Both the position numbers and the translations under genes were made by a program. From Planctomycetota bacterium (GTDB taxonomy: Bacteria > Planctomycetota > PUPC01 > DSUN01): DNA of 9,293 nucleotides. The notes under the pieces are model-generated. The model was not told the origin of the DNA. It did not search any database and saw only the letters and a program-made list of their open reading frames with translations. Location: contig DAOOIT010000118.1 of NCBI GenBank assembly GCA_035384565.1, forward strand, positions 1-9,293, read 5' to 3'. Positions 1-6,285 of this stretch are shown one piece after another (position 1 is the stretch's first letter; the number at the start of each line of letters is the position of its first letter).

Positions 1-1
1 G

Positions 2-133
2 CGGGACTGGCCGGAGGGCGTAAGGCAGTGGGGCATAGAGGGTTATGGGATGGCCACCGCGGGTGCCGCGGCACCGGCCCCGCGTTGCCCAATGGCGGCC
101 GCGTCGGGATCGCCAAACCCTGATGAGCCATAA
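2..133 (+). other. Possible 3' end of an upstream gene (weak)
   Basis: The frame beginning at base 2 is open from the window edge to a TAA at 131-133. It reads RDWPEGVRQWGIEGYGMATA followed by an alanine/proline-rich tail that ends in NPDEP. The frame beginning at base 1 is also open, to a TGA at 121-123, and a leftward frame starting near 130 runs off the edge. Third-position GC does not separate the two rightward frames clearly. The second frame looks the most protein-like, but with only 43 residues and no recognisable motif it may be non-coding. Confidence 0.2.
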
Positions 134-291
134 ACACCGTCACATCAATCAGTTAGTCAATGATGGGCAATGATGCGGTTCCTGGCACAATATGAAGACA
201 TAAACGCTGTGTAGCCAATTGGTTACGCATACCAGTGACATTTCGGTGAGCGATGGGCATCCGCGATGCCGCGTGAGCTTGGGGCGGGTGT
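134..291. other. Gene-free AT-richer stretch with a near-palindrome
   Basis: No ORF here has a plausible start or codon use. Bases from about 125 to 245 are clearly richer in A/T than the rest of the window. They contain CAATGATG twice with a 10-base period (158-165 and 168-175). They also contain a 22-base dyad at 208-229 centred on CCAATTGG, whose arms pair fully if two G-T pairs are allowed. A short hairpin, GGCATC-CGC-GATGCC, lies at 256-270. The dyad could be an operator or a structural element. I find no convincing promoter or gene that it would control. Confidence 0.4.
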
Positions 292-616
292 CCATACTTG
301 CTCAACCCTGGGAGCCTGTCCAAGAATCCGCGTGGGACTGCGACGCCCGCGATTCTGGCCGCAGGCTAGGAGCACGGAGGAGGCGATGCAACGGAGAGCA
401 TCGCTGACGACGTGCGACAACGCCTGCGGCCAGAAGTCGCGGCGTCCCTTCGGGTTGCGGCGGCAGCGGAGCGTCTGCCGCGTTGCGTCTCCTCAGCGAT
501 GCGCTCCGTAGCATCGCCTGCGGAGCCGCGCCTTGCATCCGCCCCGCTGGCGCCGGCAACGCAGCCCACGGGGATTCTTGGACAGGCTCCTAGTGGGAGA
601 GAGTGAGCAAGTATGG
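292..616. repeat. Long nested imperfect palindrome (foldback / MITE-like)
   Basis: Three inverted-repeat pairs share one centre near 450-454. The outer pair is CCATACTTGCTCA at 292-304 against TGAGCAAGTATGG at 604-616, perfect over 13 bp. The middle pair is GGAGCCTGTCCAAGAATCC at 311-329 against its exact complement at 572-590, 19 bp, and continues imperfectly inward through CGTGGG (331-336 with 565-570). The inner pair is 381-407 against 493-519, matching at 25 of 27 positions. Each inner arm is itself a hairpin, with GCGATGC and GCATCGC around an 8-base loop (383-404 and 496-517). CCCTTCGGG (446-454) sits at the centre. No coding region is credible inside. The architecture fits a non-autonomous foldback or MITE-like element, or a mosaic of REP-like palindromes. 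I see no clear target-site duplication, so the mobile interpretation is inference. Confidence 0.7.
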
Positions 617-705
617 GTGGAAGGGCGAGAAAGGGGGTATTCTCGCGGTTCCTGCCATACCGGCTCTGTTCCGGCGGTGAGCAGGTATGAGCGGAAGGGC
701 GAGAA
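603..705. repeat. Pair of 29-bp direct repeats with an internal hairpin
   Basis: A 29-base unit at 603-631 recurs at 677-705 with 3 mismatches, at positions 8, 14 and 16 of the unit. Both copies begin GTGAGCA and end GGAAGGGCGAGAA, and the copies start 74 bases apart. The first copy overlaps the right outer arm of the neighbouring palindrome, whose left outer arm (292-304) is a partial third copy in inverse orientation. A 7-bp hairpin, GCGAGAA with TTCTCGC around an 8-base loop, lies at 625-646. The spacing and copy number are too low for a CRISPR array. This looks like a dispersed intergenic repeat family. Confidence 0.65.
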
Positions 706-854
706 CCGACGATTGGCGGCCATCCGGCTTCGCCGGGCGTTCGAAGGGCCGTGCCCGCAGGGCGCGCAGAGGAGACGCGTGGGAGACGGCGGCGCTGGGT
801 GCGGCTGAAGTGTTGCACACTCCCGAACTGAGGGGCGCGTCGCGCGTCACGGGC
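706..854. other. Gene-free stretch upstream of the operon promoter
   Basis: I see no supported gene here. Reading frames through this stretch are short and rich in Arg and Gly, as expected for GC-rich non-coding DNA. A small stem, CCGGC-TTC-GCCGG (724-736), is the only local structure noted. Confidence 0.5.
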
Positions 855-883
855 TTGACCGCGGGCCGGCAGGCGTGTATCAT
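855..883 (+). promoter_or_regulatory. Sigma70-type promoter of the membrane-protein operon
   Basis: TTGACC (855-860) and TATCAT (878-883) are separated by exactly 17 bases. Each hexamer matches the housekeeping consensus at 5 of 6 positions. The predicted transcription start is near 890, giving a leader of roughly 95 bases before the ATG at 984. It is the only well-formed promoter found upstream of the gene block. The low-GC -10 hexamer stands out against its GC-rich surroundings. Function is inferred from sequence alone. Confidence 0.6.
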
Positions 884-890
884 CTGATGA

Positions 891-979
891 CCCCGCGACC
901 GCCAAGGCGCGGGGCGCGTGAGCTCGGCGGGAGGGCGACATGGCGCGTCCAGTGGGCGGGCGCCGGACGCGCCGGGAAG
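891..979 (+). promoter_or_regulatory. Structured 5' leader with two hairpins and the Shine-Dalgarno
   Basis: The first stem pairs CCCCGCG (891-897) with CGCGGGG (908-914), beginning at or just after the predicted transcription start. The second pairs GGCGCGTCC (942-950) with GGACGCGCC (965-973), a perfect 9-bp stem with a 14-base loop. The second stem ends directly against GGGAAG (974-979), the ribosome binding site placed 4 bases before the ATG at 984. A stable stem touching the ribosome site could limit translation of the first gene. No known riboswitch class is recognisable. Confidence 0.45.
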
Positions 980-983
980 CGAG

Positions 984-2507
984 ATGCACTCTATGGAACT
1001 CCTGCGTCGGACCATCCTGGTGGCGGGGCTGGTGTGCGCCCTGTGGTTCGCGGCATCGCCCGCGCCGGCCCTGGTGAGGGTGCGGGCCGTTGACTTTGCC
1101 GCCGAGCAGGCGCGCAAGCCGAAGTTCGCCGAGGCGTCGAGGCTGCCGCTCGCGGAGTTCATCGTGGAGGAGACGCGGGACCGCCTGGTGGCGGTGGAGG
1201 GCGCCGAGTGGGAGGAACTGCTGCGTGTCGCCCGACGCCTGGCGGCCGGCAGGGAGCTGGATGCCGCGTGGCTGCGTCGCGCGAACCTCGGGGGCCGCGC
1301 GACCAGCTTCTTCTTCCGCCCCGACGAAGCGCCCGTGCGCGATCTCGCGGGCAAGCTCAGCGACGATCACCCGTTCACCTACGTGGCCGTGGGCGTGAGC
1401 GGATATCTGGGGGTGACCTTCAGCCGGCTGTTCACGACGATGGGCGCGCCCCGGTGGCTGGCGTACCCGTTGCGCCGCTATGCCGTGTGGGTGTTCGCCG
1501 CCGCGCTGCTGCTCTATGTGCTGCTGCCGTGGCCGCGCGTGCGGGCCAACACGGCCTATTACTCGCGCGTGCGGGCCTCGGTGCTGCCCGACCTCATCGG
1601 CGTGATGCTCACCGGCGTCTTCTTCGTGATGCCGCTGATCATCGTGCCGCAGATCTCCCCGCGCGGGGACTTGCTGGATGCGGAGGGCGGGTGGATCATC
1701 CTCACGCTCGTCTTCTGGGCCTTGTGCGTCTTCGGGCTGGCCATCTTTGCCGTGGCCGCGCGCTACACGGCTTGCCAGGTGCGGGTGCTGGAGGACCGGC
1801 TGGAGTACGTCACCCTCACGGGAGTGCAGGCATTTCCGTATGGCGAGATCGCGGCGGTGGAGTTGGCCGCGTATGAGCCTCCCAGGGCGCTGGTGAGGGC
1901 GGGGTTCATCGTGAGCTTGATCAACTGGCGGGCGGCAGGTCCCACGCTGCTCGTCGCCAGCCGCACCGACTCCGTGTTGCGCGTGAAGGCGCGGGATGGG
2001 CGGTCGTTCCAGCTCGTGCTCACGGCGCTGCGCGGCGTGAAGCACGTGATCGCCGGCCTCCAGAACGGAGGCGTCGCGCTGTCGGACGAGGTGGCGCGGC
2101 TTGGCCGGGGCGAGAAGTCCGTCGAGCCTGAGGCCATCGCACGGCGCACCTGGGTGGCCACGACGCTTGCTGTGATCGCGATCGCCATCGGCGCCACCGC
2201 CGCGGGCCTGTGGGCGGAGAGCCCGCAGATGCCTCGGGTGGAGGCCCCCGATGCCGGAGGTCCGCCGGTCACGATCGAGCAGGTGGCCGAGCAGGGCCGG
2301 CTGATCGAGGCCATGTCGGTCGAGCGTGACGCCATGAAGCGCGCGCTCGACCGCTACAAAGCCGCATCAGAGGACGATGCCGCGCAGCGCAAAGAGGCCC
2401 TCCGCGAGTTCGAGGCTGCCAAGAAGCGCTTCGAGAATCTCCACTCCCAGTTCGAGGCGGTGGGGAAGGGCGCATCCGGGAAGCCCGAGGAGAAGATGAC
2501 GCCATGA
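984..2507 (+). CDS. Membrane protein with PH-like domain and C-terminal coiled coil
   Basis: A 507-residue inner-membrane protein of unknown function. Residues 1-29 form a signal sequence with an APA cleavage site at 27-29. Residues 30-160 form an exported domain rich in Arg, Glu and Ala. Hydrophobic segments lie near 166-183, 203-222, 236-258 and 389-409. Residues 262-365 lie between the third and fourth segments and have the alternating strand pattern (RVLEDRLEYVTLTGVQAFPY, then FQLVLTALRGVKHVIAGLQ) of bacterial PH-like domains ending in a helix; this assignment rests on pattern only. Residues 430-493 are charged, heptad-like and probably a coiled coil. I chose the ATG at 984 because GGGAAG precedes it and the signal peptide begins there. 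A GTG at 918 in the same frame would add 22 unlikely residues, and an ATG at 993 is also possible. It is the first gene of the operon, and its stop overlaps the next start. Confidence 0.85.
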   Translation: MHSMELLRRTILVAGLVCALWFAASPAPALVRVRAVDFAAEQARKPKFAEASRLPLAEFIVEETRDRLVAVEGAEWEELLRVARRLAAGRELDAAWLRRANLGGRATSFFFRPDEAPVRDLAGKLSDDHPFTYVAVGVSGYLGVTFSRLFTTMGAPRWLAYPLRRYAVWVFAAALLLYVLLPWPRVRANTAYYSRVRASVLPDLIGVMLTGVFFVMPLIIVPQISPRGDLLDAEGGWIILTLVFWALCVFGLAIFAVAARYTACQVRVLEDRLEYVTLTGVQAFPYGEIAAVELAAYEPPRALVRAGFIVSLINWRAAGPTLLVASRTDSVLRVKARDGRSFQLVLTALRGVKHVIAGLQNGGVALSDEVARLGRGEKSVEPEAIARRTWVATTLAVIAIAIGATAAGLWAESPQMPRVEAPDAGGPPVTIEQVAEQGRLIEAMSVERDAMKRALDRYKAASEDDAAQRKEALREFEAAKKRFENLHSQFEAVGKGASGKPEEKMTP

Positions 2508-3091
2508 CCAACGGCGCGCAGCCGAATGCCGGCGAAGCCCCGCGGCGAGTGGGCGCGTTGCGGGCCATGCTGGCCATGATGATCAATCCGGGCCGCGTGC
2601 TCGAGCGGCACGCCGGCTCGATTGCCGCGCCCTGGGCGCTGCTGGTCTCGGGTCTTGCCTTCACCCTCTTCTTCCTCCAGACTGCCCTCGACCTCGAACG
2701 AGTTGGGAAGATGGCGTCGGGCGACGTGGCGGCGCTCGCGGGCAAGGGCGCGGCGATGGGCATTCTGGGCGTGGCCGTTCTTGCGTTTCTGGCCTGGGCC
2801 TTCTCGCTGCCGTTCGGCGGCCAGCGCACGGCGGGATGGGCCGTGCGGGCCTTCGGCCTGGGCTACAGCCCGGCGCTCATCTACGGCGCTGTGGGGCTCG
2901 GCCTGAACCTTGGCCTCAAGTGGAACACGGCCGTGGCCTGCGGCGTCACGGGCCTGCTCTGGGCGCTCGGGCCGCTCTTTGCCGCCTTGCGCGAAATGAC
3001 CGGCGGCAAGAACGGCGTGAGCGCCGTGCTCTCGACCCTGTGCGGGGCTGCGATGCTCTTCGCCTGGGCCGAACTCAGCCTGGGAGGCTGA
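2504..3091 (+). CDS. Yip1-like integral membrane protein
   Basis: A 195-residue protein whose ATG overlaps the upstream stop (ATGA), indicating translational coupling; GAGGAG at 2487-2492 is the likely ribosome site. A cytoplasmic N-terminus of about 40 residues carries INPGRVLERH, followed by five hydrophobic segments near 41-61, 83-103, 120-137, 142-163 and 172-192. An NPxxxL-type motif before the first segment, and a GLGYSPALIY motif at the start of the third, resemble the bacterial Yip1 domain family, whose members are multi-pass proteins of poorly known role. The family call is tentative. No catalytic residues are visible. Adjacency to two other membrane proteins suggests that the products assemble in the same membrane. 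Confidence 0.85.
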   Translation: MTNGAQPNAGEAPRRVGALRAMLAMMINPGRVLERHAGSIAAPWALLVSGLAFTLFFLQTALDLERVGKMASGDVAALAGKGAAMGILGVAVLAFLAWAFSLPFGGQRTAGWAVRAFGLGYSPALIYGAVGLGLNLGLKWNTAVACGVTGLLWALGPLFAALREMTGGKNGVSAVLSTLCGAAMLFAWAELSLGG

Positions 3092-3097
3092 TGAGCC

Positions 3098-3592
3098 ATG
3101 GCGGAACATGACTCGCCGGCGGGACTCCCCCGCGGCTACCCCCTCGTGCGGCTCGTCTCGTTCGCGGGCCTGGGCGCGCTCACCGCGCGCCATCTGAACG
3201 CCAATGAGATGGCGCCGGCTGTCGGGGCGGGCGTGGGCGTGGTCTTCGGTTCTGTGGGCCTGGGCTTCCTCCGCGTCCTGGTCAGCATCTTCTGCCCGCG
3301 CGTGATGCAGCGGCACGGCTACCGCGGCATCCGGGCGGCCACGGGCGCCGGCTTCCTCATGATGTTCCCATTCGCCGTCCTCGCGGCCGCAGCCGAGTTG
3401 CAGTTCGGCTGGAGCGCCGTGCAGGCGTTCGCCATGGCCGGCATCATGACCTCGGGCGCTGCCGCCGGCGCCGAACTGGCCAGGCTCGGCGGCGGGCCGA
3501 TGGCCAGCGCCATCGTGCCCACGTTCCTCGCGTTCCTGTTCTCTGCCGCCTGGGGCCTGGCGACGGCCCTCGCGCAGATGCTGCCCCTGTGA
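3098..3592 (+). CDS. Small multi-pass membrane protein, unknown function
   Basis: A 164-residue protein that I cannot assign to a family. It starts 6 bases after the previous stop, with GGAGG at 3083-3087 as ribosome site, 10 bases before the ATG. Hydrophobic segments lie near 40-66, 85-104, 106-125 and 136-160, with a weaker one at 15-31. They are rich in Gly and Ala, which favours tight helix packing. The loop at 67-81 is basic (PRVMQRHGYRGIRA), so by the positive-inside rule it probably faces the cytoplasm. No enzymatic motif is visible. Position and spacing place it firmly in the operon, between the Yip1-like protein and the large exported protein. Confidence 0.82.
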   Translation: MAEHDSPAGLPRGYPLVRLVSFAGLGALTARHLNANEMAPAVGAGVGVVFGSVGLGFLRVLVSIFCPRVMQRHGYRGIRAATGAGFLMMFPFAVLAAAAELQFGWSAVQAFAMAGIMTSGAAAGAELARLGGGPMASAIVPTFLAFLFSAAWGLATALAQMLPL

Positions 3593-3602
3593 AGGCAACC
3601 GA

Positions 3603-6257
3603 ATGCGTTGCGGTCTCCTTCATCTCGTGATGGCCCTTGCCGCCGCGTTCTCCGCGTGCACGGCCGGCGCAGGCGAGGGCGAGACGAAGGTGGCCTGGGG
3701 GCCGCTGCCCGCGGGCTGGCAGGCGTTCGACAGCGACCGTCGCGATGCTCGGACCCTGCCCAGCCAGAGCGAAGCGCCGCTCGCCGTCGGCGGGCAGCAA
3801 CTGAAGTTCTACGCCGGCAATTGGGGCAAGAACGACGGCGGCGTGAGCGTGGACGTGGCCTTGCTCGACCGCCCGTGGCGCACGTTCGACGACTTCAAGT
3901 CGGCGCTCACCGCGAACATGAAGGGGCAGGTGGACTACGAGTTCTCCGAGACCACGTTCCAGGGCTACCGCACCTTCCGCATCGTAGGCAAGGAGGGGGC
4001 GGCCATGTTCATCAACAAGATCGGGCTCAACTCGCACCAGGAGAGTCTCTTCGTCGAAGTGGACCCCGAGAATCACAAGTGGGCGGTGATCGGATGGGAC
4101 ATCAATATCGGCCTCTCGGGGCGTACGAGCGCGGAGGTCGAGGCGGTCAAAGCTCGGGCGCCCGGCATCCTCGCCCGCTACAGGCAGGAGGTCGCTCAGT
4201 TTCTCGAGACCCTGCGCCTCACGGGACCGGTCGGGCCGCCACCCCCGCCGCGCCGCTACTCGGCCACCATCGCGCTGCCGCCCAATCCCAAGCCCGGGGA
4301 CGTCATCTCGCCTTCGGCGACCTATGAGGACCAGGACGGCAAGCCGCCGAAGCAGATCAAGGGCGAGGCCTGGCTCTTCAACGGCAAGTGGGGGCATTCG
4401 GTGGTGTGGGACGGGAAGCCGCTCGTCATCGAGCTTCAGGCCTCGATTGAGGGACAGGCCCTCGTCAAGAAGGTCGTCGTTCCCGCATATCAGACCTCAA
4501 GTGCGCCGCCGAAGGAGCCCCCGACCACCTCCACCACTTCGCCCGCCTCGGCCGCAGAGGGCAAGCCATTCGGGGAGATCATCCAGGCGCCGACGCCCGG
4601 CCTTACCGGCATCGGGCCGCTGCCCGGGCCGAAGAACCCCCTCGAGGCGATCATCAGCGTTGTGGGGCCGGGGCTCATCGGCCTCATCGGCAGCATCCTC
4701 AGCGGCTTGCTCGGCGGAGGCAAGCCTGTGGCTCCAGCTCCCAGTGTTCCGCCGCCGCCCTCCGCTCCCAAGCCGCTGCCGCGAAGCCCGCGCGCGCCCA
4801 GGATGCCCGAGCCGGCGCCGCAGGCAGCGCAGCCTGAGAAGCCCGAGCCGCCGCCGAAAGAACCGCGCAAGACGCGCTCGAGGGCCGAGCAGAAGGAGCG
4901 CGCCGAACGCGCCCAACGGGAGGCAGAGAAGGCGACCCGAGAAGCTGCTGCGGCCGGCTCGATCGCGGGCACTCTCTCGAACACCCTCTCGAACATCGGC
5001 AAAGAGGTCCGCGACACGGGCCAGGCGACCAAGGAACTCGTCACCAACGTTGGCCAAGCCGTCCATGAGGCCGCGCGCGACGTCTACCGCGACCCGACGA
5101 TCCTCACCAATACGCTCAAGGGGTCCCTCGACACCGTGAAGGAGGGCGTGAAGGCTGTCGGCAACTCGGCCGTGGAGACCGGCAAGGACCTCGTGCAGGC
5201 GGGCAAAGACGTCTACAAGAATCCCGAGATTCTGGTGGACACCCTCAAGGGGAGCTGGACGACGACCAAGGAGGGCATCGGCGCCATTGCCAAGGGCGTG
5301 TGGGACTTCCTCACCGACCCGAGGAAGGTGTGGGAGGCCATCAAGAGCTTCTCCGGCCTCCAGAACTTCGAGAACGCGATGGACCCCAACCGGTCGCTGC
5401 CCGACCGCATCCTCCAGGTGGGGGTGGGCGTGGCGAACCTCTACGGCACCATCACCCTGACGCAGGCCGTGGGCAAGAAGCTGGTGGGCGGCGGCACGGG
5501 CGTCATCGGCAAGACGGGGGTGATAGACGACGTAGTGGGCGCGGGCGGGAGAGGCGCCGGCAAGTCGCCCGGCGCCGGCCGCGCGATGGCGGGCACCCGC
5601 AAACCGCCGGCCCCGGGTTCCAAGGTCAGCCCGACGCCCAGGGCCCCCGCTGCGCCTGAGGTGCCCACCGCATCCAGGCCCGCGGCTGCGCCCGAGGCAC
5701 CCAGCGCGCCCAAGCCGGGGCCGAAGCCCGCGCCCGAGCCGCCTCCGCCCGCGAAGCCTGCGCCTCCGAAGGCCCCTGAGCCGGCCCCCGCGGCGGCCGA
5801 GCCTCCGCCTCCTGTGCCGCACAACACGCGCAATCTCGACCAGGTGCGCCAGCACCTGGCCGCGAACCCCTCCGATGCCGCCGACTACTACATCAACATG
5901 GACAAGGGCCGCCTCACGCAGACGATGCGGAGCCAGACCCTCGTGCCCGGCAGTTCCGGCGCCATCTACGCGTCGCCATCGGGCAGCGGGCCCCTGGGCT
6001 ACACCTTCCCAGAGACACATGTCGTGCGTATCCCCAAGGGACAGTGCATCGAGGCGGCGCGCTTCCACAACGGCCGCTTCCTGGATTCGGCAGGAAAGGT
6101 CATCTCCGTGCCTCCGGACAAGGTGGTCATGGTCGCCGCCCCCGAAGGCACGGGACGAGTGGTGATGTACGTGGACCAGGCCGGCAACCCCACGCTGAAC
6201 CTGCCCGCCAGCAAGTTGCAGCGTTGGGTGCCAGGCCATGGATTCGCTCCCGTGTGA
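3603..6257 (+). CDS. Large exported modular protein, polymorphic-toxin-like layout
   Basis: An 884-residue exported protein of unknown function. Residues 1-23 are a signal peptide (AGA cleavage site at 21-23; a Cys at 19 has only a poor lipobox). Residues 28-205 form a folded domain. Residues 215-297 look like a beta-rich domain with several Trp. Residues 347-371 are a Gly-rich hydrophobic stretch that could insert in a membrane. Residues 374-425 are proline-rich, and 426-450 are a charged helix. Residues 465-582 carry amphipathic helical repeats (DVYRDPTIL at 493, DVYKNPEIL at 536). Residues 586-630 (ENAMDPNRSLPDRILQVGVG and following) resemble pre-toxin segments of polymorphic toxins. Residues 665-739 are a Pro/Ala linker. 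Residues 740-884 form a compact domain that could be a C-terminal toxin or enzyme head. It starts 10 bases after the upstream stop, with a weak AAGG site. The toxin reading is inference from architecture; a structural envelope protein is the main alternative. Confidence 0.85.
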   Translation: MRCGLLHLVMALAAAFSACTAGAGEGETKVAWGPLPAGWQAFDSDRRDARTLPSQSEAPLAVGGQQLKFYAGNWGKNDGGVSVDVALLDRPWRTFDDFKSALTANMKGQVDYEFSETTFQGYRTFRIVGKEGAAMFINKIGLNSHQESLFVEVDPENHKWAVIGWDINIGLSGRTSAEVEAVKARAPGILARYRQEVAQFLETLRLTGPVGPPPPPRRYSATIALPPNPKPGDVISPSATYEDQDGKPPKQIKGEAWLFNGKWGHSVVWDGKPLVIELQASIEGQALVKKVVVPAYQTSSAPPKEPPTTSTTSPASAAEGKPFGEIIQAPTPGLTGIGPLPGPKNPLEAIISVVGPGLIGLIGSILSGLLGGGKPVAPAPSVPPPPSAPKPLPRSPRAPRMPEPAPQAAQPEKPEPPPKEPRKTRSRAEQKERAERAQREAEKATREAAAAGSIAGTLSNTLSNIGKEVRDTGQATKELVTNVGQAVHEAARDVYRDPTILTNTLKGSLDTVKEGVKAVGNSAVETGKDLVQAGKDVYKNPEILVDTLKGSWTTTKEGIGAIAKGVWDFLTDPRKVWEAIKSFSGLQNFENAMDPNRSLPDRILQVGVGVANLYGTITLTQAVGKKLVGGGTGVIGKTGVIDDVVGAGGRGAGKSPGAGRAMAGTRKPPAPGSKVSPTPRAPAAPEVPTASRPAAAPEAPSAPKPGPKPAPEPPPPAKPAPPKAPEPAPAAAEPPPPVPHNTRNLDQVRQHLAANPSDAADYYINMDKGRLTQTMRSQTLVPGSSGAIYASPSGSGPLGYTFPETHVVRIPKGQCIEAARFHNGRFLDSAGKVISVPPDKVVMVAAPEGTGRVVMYVDQAGNPTLNLPASKLQRWVPGHGFAPV
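5079..5291 (+). repeat. Tandem 43-residue helical repeats within the exported protein
   Basis: Bases 5079-5162 and 5208-5291 encode two copies of a 28-residue block spaced 43 residues (129 bases) apart. The blocks share 16 of 28 residues, including DVY, P, IL, TLKGS and KEG. A weaker partial copy follows (WDFLTDPRKVWEAIKS, residues 567-582). The DNA copies are clearly diverged, so the duplication is old and kept at protein level. The blocks look like amphipathic helices, perhaps a rod or a membrane-interacting spacer. Confidence 0.65.
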
Positions 6258-6275
6258 TGGCGTTCGCACAAGACC

Positions 6276-6280
6276 GGAGG
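6276..6280 (+). promoter_or_regulatory. Ribosome binding site fixing a GTG start at 6286
   Basis: GGAGG lies 5 bases before a GTG at 6286. The in-frame ATG at 6238 has no comparable site and would lie inside the end of the preceding gene. This favours GTG as the true start of the zinc-ribbon gene. Confidence 0.75.
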
Positions 6281-6285
6281 CCAAC

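Noticed and set aside
182..200. Possible sigma54 promoter (TGGCAC at 183-188)
   Set aside because: The -24-like TGGCAC is present but the required -12 TTGC-type element is absent at the right spacing.
603..705. CRISPR array
   Set aside because: There are only two imperfect copies with a 45-base gap, part of one recurs inverted elsewhere, and no cas gene is present.
918..983. GTG at 918 as start of the first operon gene
   Set aside because: It adds 22 residues of Gly/Ser/Arg-rich sequence ahead of a clear signal peptide, and the hairpin and ribosome site before 984 fit a non-coding leader better.
940..1077. 45-codon leader ORF with GGGAGGG before its ATG
   Set aside because: The ribosome site is good, but the peptide is rich in Trp, Cys and Arg, overlaps the signal-peptide region of the first gene in another frame, and has no sign of coding selection. 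It could still affect initiation at 984.
366..2045. 559-codon leftward open frame
   Set aside because: It runs opposite to the PH-like membrane protein and across the foldback element. Its composition (many His, Arg, Gln, Pro) is typical of the antisense of GC-rich genes, and it has no motif or signal.
6238..6285. ATG at 6238 as start of the zinc-ribbon gene
   Set aside because: It lies inside the preceding gene without a ribosome site, whereas GTG 6286 has GGAGG 5 bases upstream.
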